A stretch of 64,000 nucleotides of DNA from Mycobacterium terramassiliense (lineage in GTDB: Bacteria; Actinomycetota; Actinomycetes; Mycobacteriales; Mycobacteriaceae). The position numbers and the translations under genes were made by a program. The notes under the pieces are model-generated. The model was not told where the DNA came from and did no database searches. It saw nothing but the letters and a program-made list of their open reading frames with translations. Shown here piece by piece: positions 7,641-15,864 of this stretch; within the stretch, counting starts at the first letter, position 1; each line of letters starts with the position of its first letter. Location: the NCBI RefSeq assembly GCF_900157385.1, contig NZ_LT717701.1, positions 1,089,772-1,153,771 of the forward strand. Reading direction: 5' to 3'.

Positions 7641-8615
7641 TCAACCCACCACGACGACCATCTTGCCGCCGGCTTCTCCCGACTCCATGACTCGGTGCGC
7701 TTCGCGAATGTCGTCGAAGGAGAAGACACGTGACGGTTTCGCTTCGAGCTTGCCCTCGGCGACCCGTCGGGCAATACCTTGCAGGGGCACGTCCGACAGC
7801 GGGAAACCCGGCATCCCAAATACGAAGCTGCCGAAGAAGTTCCAGTTCACGCCGCTGGCCATGCGCAGCAACGGGTTGAAATCCCCGATGGGGTCCAGCC
7901 CGCCCAGCCAGCCCGCCAGGCAGGCCGTGCCGCCGCGACGCAGCATGTCGAGGGAGTCGAGGATGGTGCTGTTCCCGACGAGGTCCAGCACGGCGTCGAT
8001 CTCCTTTGCCTCCGGGAGCTGCGCGGCAAGGTCGGGCTGCTCCAGCTCGACGCGCGATGCGCCCAGTTCCTCGAGCATGCAAAAGCGTCCGCGGCTCCGC
8101 GTGGTGGCGATGACGCGAGCGCCGGCGGCGACGGCCATCTTGAGCGCGGCCTGCCCGAGCGACGACGTCGCGCCGCGCAGCACCAGCGTCTGTCCGGCAT
8201 CAAGGTCGAGGTTGCGGAAGAGGCATGTCCATGCGACCGCATAGGTTTCGGGCAGCGCCGCCAAGTCCGACCAAGGCAGGTCGGACTCGACGCGTGCGAC
8301 GTTCGCCGCACGCACGCGGGTGTATTCGGCGTAGCTGCCGTTGATGGTTCGGCCCAAACCGCCCATCAACGCCGCGACCTTCGCTCCGACCGGGAACTCG
8401 CCCCCCGGACAGGACTCGACGACGCCGACGCATTCGATGCCGCTGACCTCGGCGGCCTCGGCCCATTCCCCGCGCCGCATGTGCATCTCGGCGTGGTTGA
8501 TTCCGAATCCCTTCACCGCGATCACCACCTCGCCGTCCTTGGGCAGCGGCTTGGGGATGTCGGTGTACACGAGGCTGTCCAGGCCGCCGAAGCCTTTGAG
8601 CACGATCGCCCGCAT
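7641..8615 (-). CDS. Zinc-free MDR / quinone oxidoreductase-like NADP-dependent dehydrogenase
   Basis: A 324-residue medium-chain dehydrogenase/reductase. The GroES-like half starts MRAIVLKGFGGLDSLVY and the Rossmann half contains GATSSLGQAALKMA. The structural and catalytic zinc ligands of true alcohol dehydrogenases are not evident, so a quinone-oxidoreductase or enoyl-reductase type is favoured. The start at ATG 8615 is chosen because the family begins there; an in-frame GTG 24 codons earlier is possible. Two TGGG-N8-CCCA dyads lie 150-190 bp upstream, between this gene and the TetR genes. Confidence 0.82.
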   Translation of the reverse strand: MRAIVLKGFGGLDSLVYTDIPKPLPKDGEVVIAVKGFGINHAEMHMRRGEWAEAAEVSGIECVGVVESCPGGEFPVGAKVAALMGGLGRTINGSYAEYTRVRAANVARVESDLPWSDLAALPETYAVAWTCLFRNLDLDAGQTLVLRGATSSLGQAALKMAVAAGARVIATTRSRGRFCMLEELGASRVELEQPDLAAQLPEAKEIDAVLDLVGNSTILDSLDMLRRGGTACLAGWLGGLDPIGDFNPLLRMASGVNWNFFGSFVFGMPGFPLSDVPLQGIARRVAEGKLEAKPSRVFSFDDIREAHRVMESGEAGGKMVVVVG

Positions 8616-8767
8616 GGTTTCCCCACCCGGCCGCTCGCGCACCATCGACGGCGCGGTGGGTAGGTCGGGTGACTCGGGGGCGGACACTAGCTGCCTCTTC
8701 TTTCGGATATCTCGACAGGTGACGCGGCACTGGCCCCGATCACGCCCCGCCGTACGCACATGTTGAA

Positions 8768-8805
8768 TGGGCCAACTAACCCAATATTATGGGCCAGAAG
8801 ACCCA
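8768..8805. promoter_or_regulatory. Two tandem 16-bp TGGG-N8-CCCA dyads (probable TetR operators)
   Basis: TGGGCCAACTAACCCA at 8768-8783 and TGGGCCAGAAGACCCA at 8790-8805, centred 22 bp apart (about two helical turns), lie between the tetR gene ending at 8837 and the MDR gene starting at 8615. The same dyad class recurs at 10203, 11205 and 11296, always in the gaps of this gene group. Regulation by the adjacent TetR proteins is inferred. Confidence 0.65.
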
Positions 8806-8836
8806 ATATGTCCAGGGTGGGCCGCCGGTAATCCGG

Positions 8837-9493
8837 TCAGGATTTAGCTGGGCGGCGCGCCCTGCGCGGCGCGGGAGGCGCCGCGAATAAGCGCACGTAG
8901 TCGACGCCGGCGTTGACAGCGACCCGCAGCGGGTCGGGATCACCGGTCGCGTAGGTGACCATCGCGCCGCCCTGGTGTGCGACAACCAGCGACACGGCCA
9001 GGTGTCGCGGGTCGGCGTCGGGGCGCAGGTCGCCACGGCGCTGCATCGCCGTGAGGCCGGCCTGAAACAGCCCGATCCACTGGTCGTAGCCGGTGGAAAG
9101 ATCGTCGTGCAGCTCATCGTCGGCGTCGATCAGCTCACCGGCCAACGAGCCGTAGACGCAACCGCCGACGCGGTACACGGCGTCGATGTCGGCCACGCAC
9201 GCATCGGCCCACGCCTGCAGAGCATCGATGCTGTCGAGCCCGCCCAACGACGGTTGGGTATGGAAGGCCCGTACATCGTCGCGCCGGGCGGCGACGACGT
9301 GGCGGGTCAGGTCGCGTTTGTCGTCGAAGTAGTGCGAGATCTGCGATCCACCCACGCCGGCGAGGCGGCGCACCTGGTCGATGCTGGTGTTGGCGACGCC
9401 GCGCTCGAACATCAGGCGGGCGGCGACCCCGACGATCCGGGCCCGGGTCGCCATTCCCTTGCGGGTGAACCGCGCTGCACCGTCGTCAGCCAT
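8837..9493 (-). CDS. TetR/AcrR family transcriptional regulator
   Basis: A 218-residue TetR regulator. The N-terminal HTH spans about residues 14-60 (TRARIVGVAARLMFERGV, then SIDQVRRLAGVGGSQISHYF), followed by an all-helical ligand domain. The start at ATG 9493 gives the usual 10-13 residue lead before the HTH. It overlaps the preceding tetR gene by 8 bp, so the two are a translationally coupled pair. The two proteins are similar to each other in layout (SxxxxHYFxDK recognition region), pointing to an old tandem duplication. Likely targets are the TGGG-N8-CCCA dyads nearby. Confidence 0.85.
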   Translation of the reverse strand: MADDGAARFTRKGMATRARIVGVAARLMFERGVANTSIDQVRRLAGVGGSQISHYFDDKRDLTRHVVAARRDDVRAFHTQPSLGGLDSIDALQAWADACVADIDAVYRVGGCVYGSLAGELIDADDELHDDLSTGYDQWIGLFQAGLTAMQRRGDLRPDADPRHLAVSLVVAHQGGAMVTYATGDPDPLRVAVNAGVDYVRLFAAPPAPRRARRPAKS

Positions 9494-10169
9494 GTCGGCG
9501 CCCGCGGCGACCCCGGGCGGGCCGCGGAACCCGTTCGGCGGCATCGGTGGCGAACGTCCGCAGATAGTTGACCGCGAAGCGGACGGCGTCGGCGTGCGGC
9601 CATTCCGCCCAATAGGTGAAGGCCAGGGTGCCTCCCCCCTGGTGAGCGCTGACGATGACCAGCGCCACCCGTCGTGGATCGGCATCCCGGACCACCGCGC
9701 CGTCGTCTTTCATCCGCTGGATCGCCTCCTCGAGCAGCTCGACCCACTGCCAATAGCCCCACCCCAGCGTCTCGCGCGTTGCTTCGTCGGACTTCGCCAG
9801 CTGCGCCACCAGGGCGTGGTAGGTCGGCGTGCCGAAGTATCCGATCTGCCTGAGGTAGCGCAAGTTGAGGTCGATCCAGCGCTCGAAGTCGTCGAATGAC
9901 CGCAGGCCGTGCAGCCTGGGTTGGCGGTGAAAATCGAGGACCACGCCGATCTGACGCCGGATCACCGCGCGAATAAGTGCGCTCTTGTCGGTGAAATAGT
10001 GCGCGAGCTGCGAGCCGCTGACCGACGCCGCCCTGCGCACGTTCTCCATGTTCGACGCGGACAGGCCCTCGGTGACGATCAGCTGGGCGGCCGCATCCAC
10101 GATTCGGTCACGGGTGGCGCGCCCCTTGGCGGTCAACCGTTGTTCGGCGTGAACATCGGGATGGACCAT
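9486..10169 (-). CDS. TetR/AcrR family transcriptional regulator (tandem partner)
   Basis: A 227-residue TetR regulator with HTH at about residues 17-63 (TRDRIVDAAAQLIVTEGL and MENVRRAASVSGSQLAHYF). It is the first gene of the tetR pair and starts at ATG 10169, 34 bp downstream of a TGGG-N8-CCCA dyad at 10203-10218, consistent with autoregulation. The C-terminal domain contains SAHQGGGTLAFTYW, matching VAHQGGAMVTYA in the downstream TetR, which supports a common origin. The effector is unknown; the neighbouring hydrolase, MDR and MOSC-reductase suggest control of a small-molecule breakdown or detoxification response. Confidence 0.85.
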   Translation of the reverse strand: MVHPDVHAEQRLTAKGRATRDRIVDAAAQLIVTEGLSASNMENVRRAASVSGSQLAHYFTDKSALIRAVIRRQIGVVLDFHRQPRLHGLRSFDDFERWIDLNLRYLRQIGYFGTPTYHALVAQLAKSDEATRETLGWGYWQWVELLEEAIQRMKDDGAVVRDADPRRVALVIVSAHQGGGTLAFTYWAEWPHADAVRFAVNYLRTFATDAAERVPRPARGRRGRRHG

Positions 10170-10202
10170 CGCGACAGGCTAACCCGCGGGCCTCGCGAGC
10201 TA

Positions 10203-10218
10203 TGGGATATTCAACCCA
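10203..10218. promoter_or_regulatory. TGGG-N8-CCCA dyad upstream of the tetR pair
   Basis: TGGGATATTCAACCCA, extended to ATGGG/CCCAT 5-bp arms, lies 34 bp before the start of the first tetR gene and in the gap after the hydrolase gene. It is the third copy of the local dyad family, and autoregulation is inferred. Confidence 0.65.
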
Positions 10219-10244
10219 TTGGTGCCCGCGCGCCCGCGGGCCCA

Positions 10245-11117
10245 TCAGGCGGCCGCGGGGACCTTCGCGAGGAAGTTGCGGATCAGCTCGGCGACTTCGT
10301 CCAGTGCGGACTCGAGCAGGAAGTGCCCGCCGTCGAGGAGGTGGATCTCCGCGTCGGGTAAGTCGTCGGCGAACGCCTCGGCGCCGGCGGGGCCGAAGAT
10401 TTCGTCACCCCGGCCCCACGCCGCCAGCAGCGGCACCCGGGTCGCGCGGAAGTACTCGTGGAGGCGGGGATAGAGCGGGGCGTTGGTGGCGTAGTCGCGC
10501 AGCAGCTTCAGCTGCACTTCGTCGTTGCCGGGGCGGGAGATCAGCGCGTAGTCGTGATGCCACGATTCCGGGTCGACCAGGCTCTCGTCGGGGACGCCGG
10601 TGAGGTATTGCCACCGGGTGGCGTCGAGCGTGAGGAACTGCCGTACGGCGGCCTCGGTGTCGGGCGTCGGCTCGTTTTGATAGGCCCACACGACCTTCCA
10701 GAAGCTGTCGACGAATCCGGCGTCGTAACCGTTTCCGTTCTGGGTGATGATCGCCGTGATGGCGGACGGATCTCGCAGTGCCAGCCGCCAGCCGATGGGC
10801 GCGCCGTAGTCCTGTACGTACATGGCGTGTCGATCGATGCCGAGCGAGCGCAGCAGTCCCTCGGTCAGGTCGGTGAGCGCATCGAAGGTGTAGTCGAACT
10901 CCTCGACCGGCGGCGCGTCCGAGAGCCCGAAGCCGAGGTGGTCGGGCGCGATCACGTGGTGGCGGTCGGCGAGCGCCGGTATCAGGTTCCGGAACATGTA
11001 GGAGCTGGTCGGAAACCCGTGCAAGAGGACTAGCGCGGGGGCGTCGGCGTCGCCGGCCTCGCGGAAGAACAGTCGATGGCCGTCGACGGTGGCGTAGCGA
11101 TGATGGACGGTCGCCAT
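10245..11117 (-). CDS. Alpha/beta hydrolase, haloalkane dehalogenase / epoxide hydrolase-like
   Basis: A 290-residue alpha/beta-fold hydrolase. The oxyanion motif is LLHGFPTSSYMFRN, the Asp nucleophile is in YVQDYGAPIGWR, and the catalytic His is in LDGGHFLLES. An Asp nucleophile is typical of haloalkane dehalogenases and epoxide hydrolases rather than Ser esterases. The start at ATG 11117 (MATVHHRYATVDG) is chosen over an upstream in-frame codon because the family begins with this strand. It is upstream of the tetR pair on the same strand, with a dyad operator on each side, and probably belongs to the TetR regulon. Confidence 0.85.
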   Translation of the reverse strand: MATVHHRYATVDGHRLFFREAGDADAPALVLLHGFPTSSYMFRNLIPALADRHHVIAPDHLGFGLSDAPPVEEFDYTFDALTDLTEGLLRSLGIDRHAMYVQDYGAPIGWRLALRDPSAITAIITQNGNGYDAGFVDSFWKVVWAYQNEPTPDTEAAVRQFLTLDATRWQYLTGVPDESLVDPESWHHDYALISRPGNDEVQLKLLRDYATNAPLYPRLHEYFRATRVPLLAAWGRGDEIFGPAGAEAFADDLPDAEIHLLDGGHFLLESALDEVAELIRNFLAKVPAAA

Positions 11118-11204
11118 GGGGAATCCTCCTGGGCTCAGGCGCAATTGGCGTCGAGCGCCAGCGCGGCGTTCGACGAAAGCTCCCGAACCGCGCTGGTGCG
11201 ATTA

Positions 11205-11220
11205 TGGGTTATCCAACCCA
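11205..11220. promoter_or_regulatory. TGGG-N8-CCCA dyad, near-ideal palindrome
   Basis: ATGGGTT-ATCC-AACCCAT (11204-11221) is a perfect 7-bp-arm inverted repeat with 4-bp spacer in the divergent gap between the hydrolase (start 11117) and the MOSC fusion gene (start 11416). It is the best-conserved copy of the local family and a candidate high-affinity TetR site. Confidence 0.7.
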
Positions 11221-11295
11221 TTATGCATCAAAGTGGTCGTGTGCAACAGCCCATGGCACCGGTATGTTGCCGTGCTCATCCGTCCTGGCATATTC

Positions 11296-11311
11296 TGGGC
11301 TGGCTATCCCA
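11296..11311. promoter_or_regulatory. TGGG-N8-CCCA dyad upstream of the MOSC fusion gene
   Basis: CTGGGCTGGCTATCCCAG (11295-11312) has 5-bp arms and is the fifth copy of the dyad. It lies 91 bp downstream of the 11205 copy and about 105 bp before the MOSC fusion start, placing the site on the plus-strand promoter side. Confidence 0.6.
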
Positions 11312-11415
11312 GTTCGGGAGATCGGGTGTGTGCCCGCCAGACCGGGGAGCGAGCGCAGGGTGGGTAACGCGTCGCGGGATGACCTAGGCTCTTCCCGGGG
11401 CACCAAGGAGACACA

Positions 11416-13119
11416 GTGGGCAGGCTCGTTTCGATCAACGTGGGCATGCCCAAGGACGTCCAATGGCGGGGCAAAACGGTCTTCACCGGGATATGGAAGA
11501 CCCCGGTCCAGGGGCCGGTCATGGTGCGCCGCCTCAACCTCGACGGCGACGGCCAGGGCGACCTGGGCGGCCACGGCGGTGAACAGCGCGCGGTCATGGT
11601 CTATCAGGTGGAGTCGTACGAGTTCTGGAGGACGTACCTGGGTCGCGACGACCTGGGGCCCGGCCAGTTCGGTGAAAATTTCACCATCACCGGGCTCGGT
11701 GACGACGAGGTCTGCATCGGCGACCGCTACCGCATCGGTGAGGCGGAATTCGAGGTCACCCAGCCGCGTGTTACCTGCTTCCGGGTCGGTATGCGCCTGG
11801 GCGAACCCAAGATGCCCAATCTGCTTGTCTCCCAGCACCGCCCGGGATTCTATTTCCGGGTGATCAGCGAGGGCACGGTTCGCGCCGGCGACGACATCGT
11901 GCGGACCCGGCGTGGCCGTCATGAGCTCAGCGTCGCCGACGTCGACGCGCTGTTGTACCTGCCGAACCGCAACGACGAGCAACTTCGGAAGGTCGTCGAC
12001 GTCGCCGCGCTCAGCCCCGGCTGGCAACAGTCCTTCCGTGACATGCTGGCCGGGCCAGGGAGCGCCGCGGCGCCTCCGATCGGAGTCGAACCGTCCTGGG
12101 CCGGATTTCGCCCGTTGCGGGTCACCCAGATACACCGGGAAAGCCCCCAGGTGCTGTCGATTCGCCTCGAGTCCGAGGACCGCGCCGCCTTGCCCCCGCC
12201 GCTACCGGGCCAATACCTGCCGGTGCGGCTTGCCGGAGCCGGCGAACCCGCGCCGCTGCGCAGCTACTCGCTGTCGGGTGACCCCGCCGCGGGGGAGTAC
12301 CGGATCAGCGTCAAGCGCGAGGATCACGGCCTGGTGAGCCGCTGGCTGCACGCCCACATCCAGCCGGGATCGGTGATCGAGGCGGCCGCGCCGCGCGGCG
12401 ATTTCTACCTCACCGAGGACAACGGCCCGGTCGTCCTCTTTTCGGCCGGAATCGGCGCCACCCCTGTCCTGGCGATGCTGCACGCGCTGTCGGCGGCCGG
12501 TAGCGGCCGCGACGTCTGGTGGCTGCACACCAGCCGCAATCCCGAAACCGAGCCATTTGCAACCGAAGTCACCGCCCTCATCGACCCGTTGCCCCACGCT
12601 CATCGTCGCGTCTTCTACACCGAGACGCAGGGCCGCCTCGACCAGGAGTCGATCGCGGCGCTGGGCCTGCCGCCGGAGGCCACCGTCTACCTCTGCGGCC
12701 CAACACAATTCATGGCAGACATCCGCGAATACCTCGCGGCCGCCGGCTTGGACCCCGCACGCATTCACAGCGAACTCTTCGGTGCCCTGCCAGCGATCAA
12801 CCCCGGTGTTGTCGAAACCGGAGAACGCCGAACGCCCCATCCACCCGACGGCACGCCGGGCGCCGGGCCGTCGATCAGCTTCGCGCGCAGCGGGCTGACG
12901 GTCAATTGGTCACCGGACTACGCGAGCATCCTCGACCTCGCCGAGGCGTGCGATGTCCCGACGCGTTTCGCCTGCCGAAGCGGTGTGTGCCACGTGTGCG
13001 TCACCGGCATCGTTTCGGGGACGACGACATACCTGCAACCACCGCTGGAGGATCCCGGCGAGGGCAAGGTGCTGATCTGCTCGGCCGCGCCGTGCAGTGA
13101 TCTCGTGTTGGACCTCTGA
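11416..13119 (+). CDS. MOSC - ferredoxin-reductase - 2Fe-2S ferredoxin fusion protein
   Basis: A 567-residue three-part protein. Residues about 1-165 are a YiiM-type MOSC domain with the conserved Cys121 (PRVTCFRVGMRLGEPKMP) that binds molybdopterin or sulfur. About 230-455 is an FAD/NAD(P)-binding reductase (LRSYSLSG, then FSAGIGATPVLAML). The C-terminus is a plant-type 2Fe-2S ferredoxin with Cys520, 525, 528 and 555. It could pass electrons from NAD(P)H through FAD and 2Fe-2S to a MOSC-bound cofactor for reduction of N-hydroxylated or similar substrates. It starts at GTG 11416 after AAGGAG at 11405-11410, and two dyads lie upstream. Confidence 0.88.
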   Translation: MGRLVSINVGMPKDVQWRGKTVFTGIWKTPVQGPVMVRRLNLDGDGQGDLGGHGGEQRAVMVYQVESYEFWRTYLGRDDLGPGQFGENFTITGLGDDEVCIGDRYRIGEAEFEVTQPRVTCFRVGMRLGEPKMPNLLVSQHRPGFYFRVISEGTVRAGDDIVRTRRGRHELSVADVDALLYLPNRNDEQLRKVVDVAALSPGWQQSFRDMLAGPGSAAAPPIGVEPSWAGFRPLRVTQIHRESPQVLSIRLESEDRAALPPPLPGQYLPVRLAGAGEPAPLRSYSLSGDPAAGEYRISVKREDHGLVSRWLHAHIQPGSVIEAAAPRGDFYLTEDNGPVVLFSAGIGATPVLAMLHALSAAGSGRDVWWLHTSRNPETEPFATEVTALIDPLPHAHRRVFYTETQGRLDQESIAALGLPPEATVYLCGPTQFMADIREYLAAAGLDPARIHSELFGALPAINPGVVETGERRTPHPPDGTPGAGPSISFARSGLTVNWSPDYASILDLAEACDVPTRFACRSGVCHVCVTGIVSGTTTYLQPPLEDPGEGKVLICSAAPCSDLVLDL

Positions 13120-13133
13120 AGGCCGTCGAGCCG

Positions 13134-13874
13134 TTATGGGGCGATCGCCAGTTGTCCGCCGTTGGCCTGCACGATCGCGCCGTTGATGTAGCTGGCCTGC
13201 GGAGACGCCAAAAACGTGACGGCATTGGCGATTTCGTCGGGCCCGGCTACCCGGCCGAGCGTGGTTACCGTGGCGAAGCTTTCGGCGAGGCCGGGGGTGG
13301 CCGCGGTTCCGGGCGTTTCGGTCGGCCCGGCCTGCACAGCATTCACCCGCACCCCGGACCGGCCGAATTCGTCGGCCCAAACCCGGGTCAGCAGTTCGAC
13401 ACCGGCCTTGCTGGCGCCGTACACGCCGCCCATCCGCGCCGGAACCGCGGCGGCAATGGTGCTCAGGTTGACGACGACGCCCCCGCCCCGCGCGGCCATA
13501 CCGGGCACGAGTTGCGCGACCAAGATGTAGGGGGCGCGCAGGTTGATGTTGATGTGTTCGTCGAAGAACGCGTCGTCGGTGTCGGCGGTTGTCCCGAACT
13601 TGTACACACCGGCGTTGTTGATCAGGATGTCGACCGGGCCAACCTCGGCCGCCAGGCGCCGGACGTCGTCGGCCTCGGCAAGGTCGGCCGCGACGAAACG
13701 CGCTTTGCCGCCGGCATTTTGGATTTCCTGCACCGTCTTGGCGCCGCGTTCGGCACTGCGCCCGTGCACCACCACCTCGGCGCCGAGCGCGGCGAGTTGC
13801 AGCGCGACGGCCCGCCCGATGCCTGCGGTGGCGCCGGTGACCAGTGCAATCGAACCCTCAAGAGTTTTTGTCAT
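13134..13874 (-). CDS. Short-chain dehydrogenase/reductase (SDR)
   Basis: A 246-residue classical SDR. The NAD(P) motif TGATAGIG is at about 13-20, an NNAG motif follows in the middle, and the catalytic Ser and YGASK (Tyr-x3-Lys) are present. The start at ATG 13874 removes a non-homologous lead of 37 codons and gives the standard SDR length. It is convergent with the MOSC fusion gene (14 bp apart) and divergent from the LysR gene, the typical arrangement of a LysR regulator and its target. Substrate unknown. Confidence 0.87.
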   Translation of the reverse strand: MTKTLEGSIALVTGATAGIGRAVALQLAALGAEVVVHGRSAERGAKTVQEIQNAGGKARFVAADLAEADDVRRLAAEVGPVDILINNAGVYKFGTTADTDDAFFDEHININLRAPYILVAQLVPGMAARGGGVVVNLSTIAAAVPARMGGVYGASKAGVELLTRVWADEFGRSGVRVNAVQAGPTETPGTAATPGLAESFATVTTLGRVAGPDEIANAVTFLASPQASYINGAIVQANGGQLAIAP

Positions 13875-13961
13875 CGGAGCCCTCCTCGACGAATTAGTGC
13901 ACATACCGCAGCCAACAGCGCCTCCGCCCACCCATTTAATTCCGCCGCCGGCGGCCGGGCT

Positions 13962-13976
13962 ATCGGCGTTGCTGAT
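13962..13976. promoter_or_regulatory. LysR-type T-N11-A box in the SDR/lysR divergent gap
   Basis: ATCGGCGTTGCTGAT is an imperfect 15-bp dyad (ATC-n-GC...GC-n-GAT) that contains a T-N11-A pair (T13963, A13975), the signature of LysR-type regulator sites. It lies 62 bp before the lysR start and 88 bp before the SDR start. Binding is inferred. Confidence 0.5.
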
Positions 13977-14037
13977 GGCGGCCATTAACTAAGCTGAGCG
14001 GATAGCGGAAGGAGTTGGCCAGGAACGGCTACCAGCC

Positions 14038-14937
14038 ATGGAGTTGCGAGAACTTAGTGCCTTTGTCGCCGTCGTGGAAGAGGGCGGCATGTCGGCGGCC
14101 TCTCGCCGGCTGCACGTGAGCCAATCGGCGATTTCCCAGACCGTGAGCGCTCTCGAGCGCGAAATCGGGGTTCGGCTGCTGGAGCGCGTCAGCACCGGCG
14201 TGCGGCCCACCGAGGCGGGCGTGGCCCTGCTCGGGGAGGCGCGCGCCGTCCTGGCCCGGTACCGGCAGGCGGTGCGCACGATGTCCAGCTATGGCGGCGA
14301 GGCCAGCGGGGTCATCAGGCTGGGCATCCCGCTGGAGTTGGCCTCGCACGTGCTGCCCGGAGCGCTCGCCAAGTTCGCGGCCGAGGCGCCCGAGACGCGA
14401 GTCGTTCCGCGTCATCTATCGACGGCCGCGCAATTCGCCGCACTGCGCGACGACGAGCTCGATGTCGGCCTGGTGCGCGAGCGTCCCACCGGGTCCGAAT
14501 TCGACGCGATGCTGGTGGCCCGCGAAAGCCTTGGCGTCCTTCTGGATTCGTCGATCGCCGCGGGCCGCGTCGGGCCCGGTGGGATCTCCCTGAACGACCT
14601 GAAAGACCTACGGTGGACGGGTTTTCCGCGGTCGAGCAGTCCGGCCTGGTACGACGAGCTCACGGCGGCGCTGCGCAGCCACGGCATCGAAACCGGGCCG
14701 CCCGCACCGGACGGGCACGTGCTGATCGCCGACGTGAAGTTCGCCGCGGTGAGCGGCGGTCATGCCTTCGCGCTTGCACCGGCGGACCAGCCTCGACCGT
14801 TGCCGGACAACGTGACATGGGCCCCGCTGGTCGGACGCCCCCTGGAGCGCCGCACCTGGGTGGTGTGGCCGGCCGACTCGCGCCGCCGCGATATCGGCCG
14901 GCTCGTCGCTTCGTTCGAGCTGCCCGACGACGGTTGA
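14038..14937 (+). CDS. LysR family transcriptional regulator
   Basis: A 299-residue LysR regulator. The N-terminal winged HTH spans residues 1-60 (ELRELSAFVAVVEEGGMSAA and LHVSQSAISQTVSALE), and the effector domain follows from about 90 (GVIRLGIPLELASHVLPG). Starts at ATG 14038. It is divergent from the SDR gene with a candidate LysR box in between, so it probably controls that gene and itself. The inducer cannot be predicted. Confidence 0.9.
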   Translation: MELRELSAFVAVVEEGGMSAASRRLHVSQSAISQTVSALEREIGVRLLERVSTGVRPTEAGVALLGEARAVLARYRQAVRTMSSYGGEASGVIRLGIPLELASHVLPGALAKFAAEAPETRVVPRHLSTAAQFAALRDDELDVGLVRERPTGSEFDAMLVARESLGVLLDSSIAAGRVGPGGISLNDLKDLRWTGFPRSSSPAWYDELTAALRSHGIETGPPAPDGHVLIADVKFAAVSGGHAFALAPADQPRPLPDNVTWAPLVGRPLERRTWVVWPADSRRRDIGRLVASFELPDDG

Positions 14938-15066
14938 GCAGCCCGGCGAGGCTACCTGACGATCGAGCGGCGCCCGGCGGCACGGAGCGAATCGGCGAGC
15001 AGTCCCGTCCGCTATCGCTAACCGCGGTAACGGATATCGATGAATCCGATAGCCGTCGATGAACTC

Positions 15067-15864
15067 CTACGGCGCCAGGCAGACCGACGCTTCGGCGGTG
15101 TAGCACAAGAACGTCAGGGTCTCCTGCAGATATAGCTGCACGGTCTCGGCGTCGTGGCGCAGGTACCCGATCGCGACGTCGGTGCCCAGCTGCAGATCGA
15201 AGTCGCCGCCGCGCGTGGTCAGCACGAAGGCGCCGTCGATGGCCGGCGCCCAGATGATGTCCCCGTCCACCAAGCGGTTCAGGTGCTCGCGGATGGGATA
15301 TCCGTGTTCGGTGGTCTCACTCACCTTGGTGTAGACGTCGGCGGCCAACAGCACCGAGTACGGGCCGTCGACGCCGGCCAGCCGCAGGCCGGTCAACGCC
15401 TGCGAGATGACGTCGGGCATGTCGCGGGGATCCTCGGGCAGCGTCAGCGGAGGGTTGGAGCTGCACCCGCGGATGCCGTCGATCGACCCGGCGGCGTAGC
15501 CCTCGAAGATGGCGCGGTCCTCGACGAACGCCAGCTTCTTGGCCGCGGCCTTCACCGGGTCCCAGTCGGAGTCCTGCGCGCCACGTTCGACGTTGTCGAT
15601 TTCGTAGCGTGACAGGGTGAACGGAACACGCAGGCGGACAAGGGGTTTGCTGGCCCGCAGGTGCGCCTCCACGCCATCGGTGGGCGCCTCGACATCGAGC
15701 AGCCGGCCGGTGCTGACCGACGCGGTGACCGGCCCACCGGGTTCGCTGACGTCGACGACGCGCCGCCCAGCGATGTGGCGCTTGAAGGTTCGGGTGGCCT
15801 CCAATTCGATTTCGGCCCAGGCGGCTTCGGTGACCGGTGCCAGGTCGCGGTAGAGGTTGTTCAT
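15067..15864 (-). CDS. Encapsulin shell protein (linocin M18 / CFP29 family)
   Basis: A 265-residue HK97-fold encapsulin that self-assembles into a protein nanocompartment. The start MNNLYRDLAPVTEAAWAEIE and the segment GRRVVDVSEPGGP match the CFP29/Rv0798c type. It is cotranscribed with the DyP peroxidase, whose stop overlaps its ATG by 4 bp, a layout that keeps cargo and shell coupled. The known role of such shells is to hold the peroxidase and protect against oxidative stress. It converges with the lysR gene over a 129-bp gap in which I see only weak dyads. Confidence 0.95.
   Translation of the reverse strand: MNNLYRDLAPVTEAAWAEIELEATRTFKRHIAGRRVVDVSEPGGPVTASVSTGRLLDVEAPTDGVEAHLRASKPLVRLRVPFTLSRYEIDNVERGAQDSDWDPVKAAAKKLAFVEDRAIFEGYAAGSIDGIRGCSSNPPLTLPEDPRDMPDVISQALTGLRLAGVDGPYSVLLAADVYTKVSETTEHGYPIREHLNRLVDGDIIWAPAIDGAFVLTTRGGDFDLQLGTDVAIGYLRHDAETVQLYLQETLTFLCYTAEASVCLAP

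Noticed and set aside
14938..15066. Terminator between lysR and encapsulin
   Set aside because: Only short imperfect dyads around CGGTAACGGATATCG were seen, without a clear stem and T-run.
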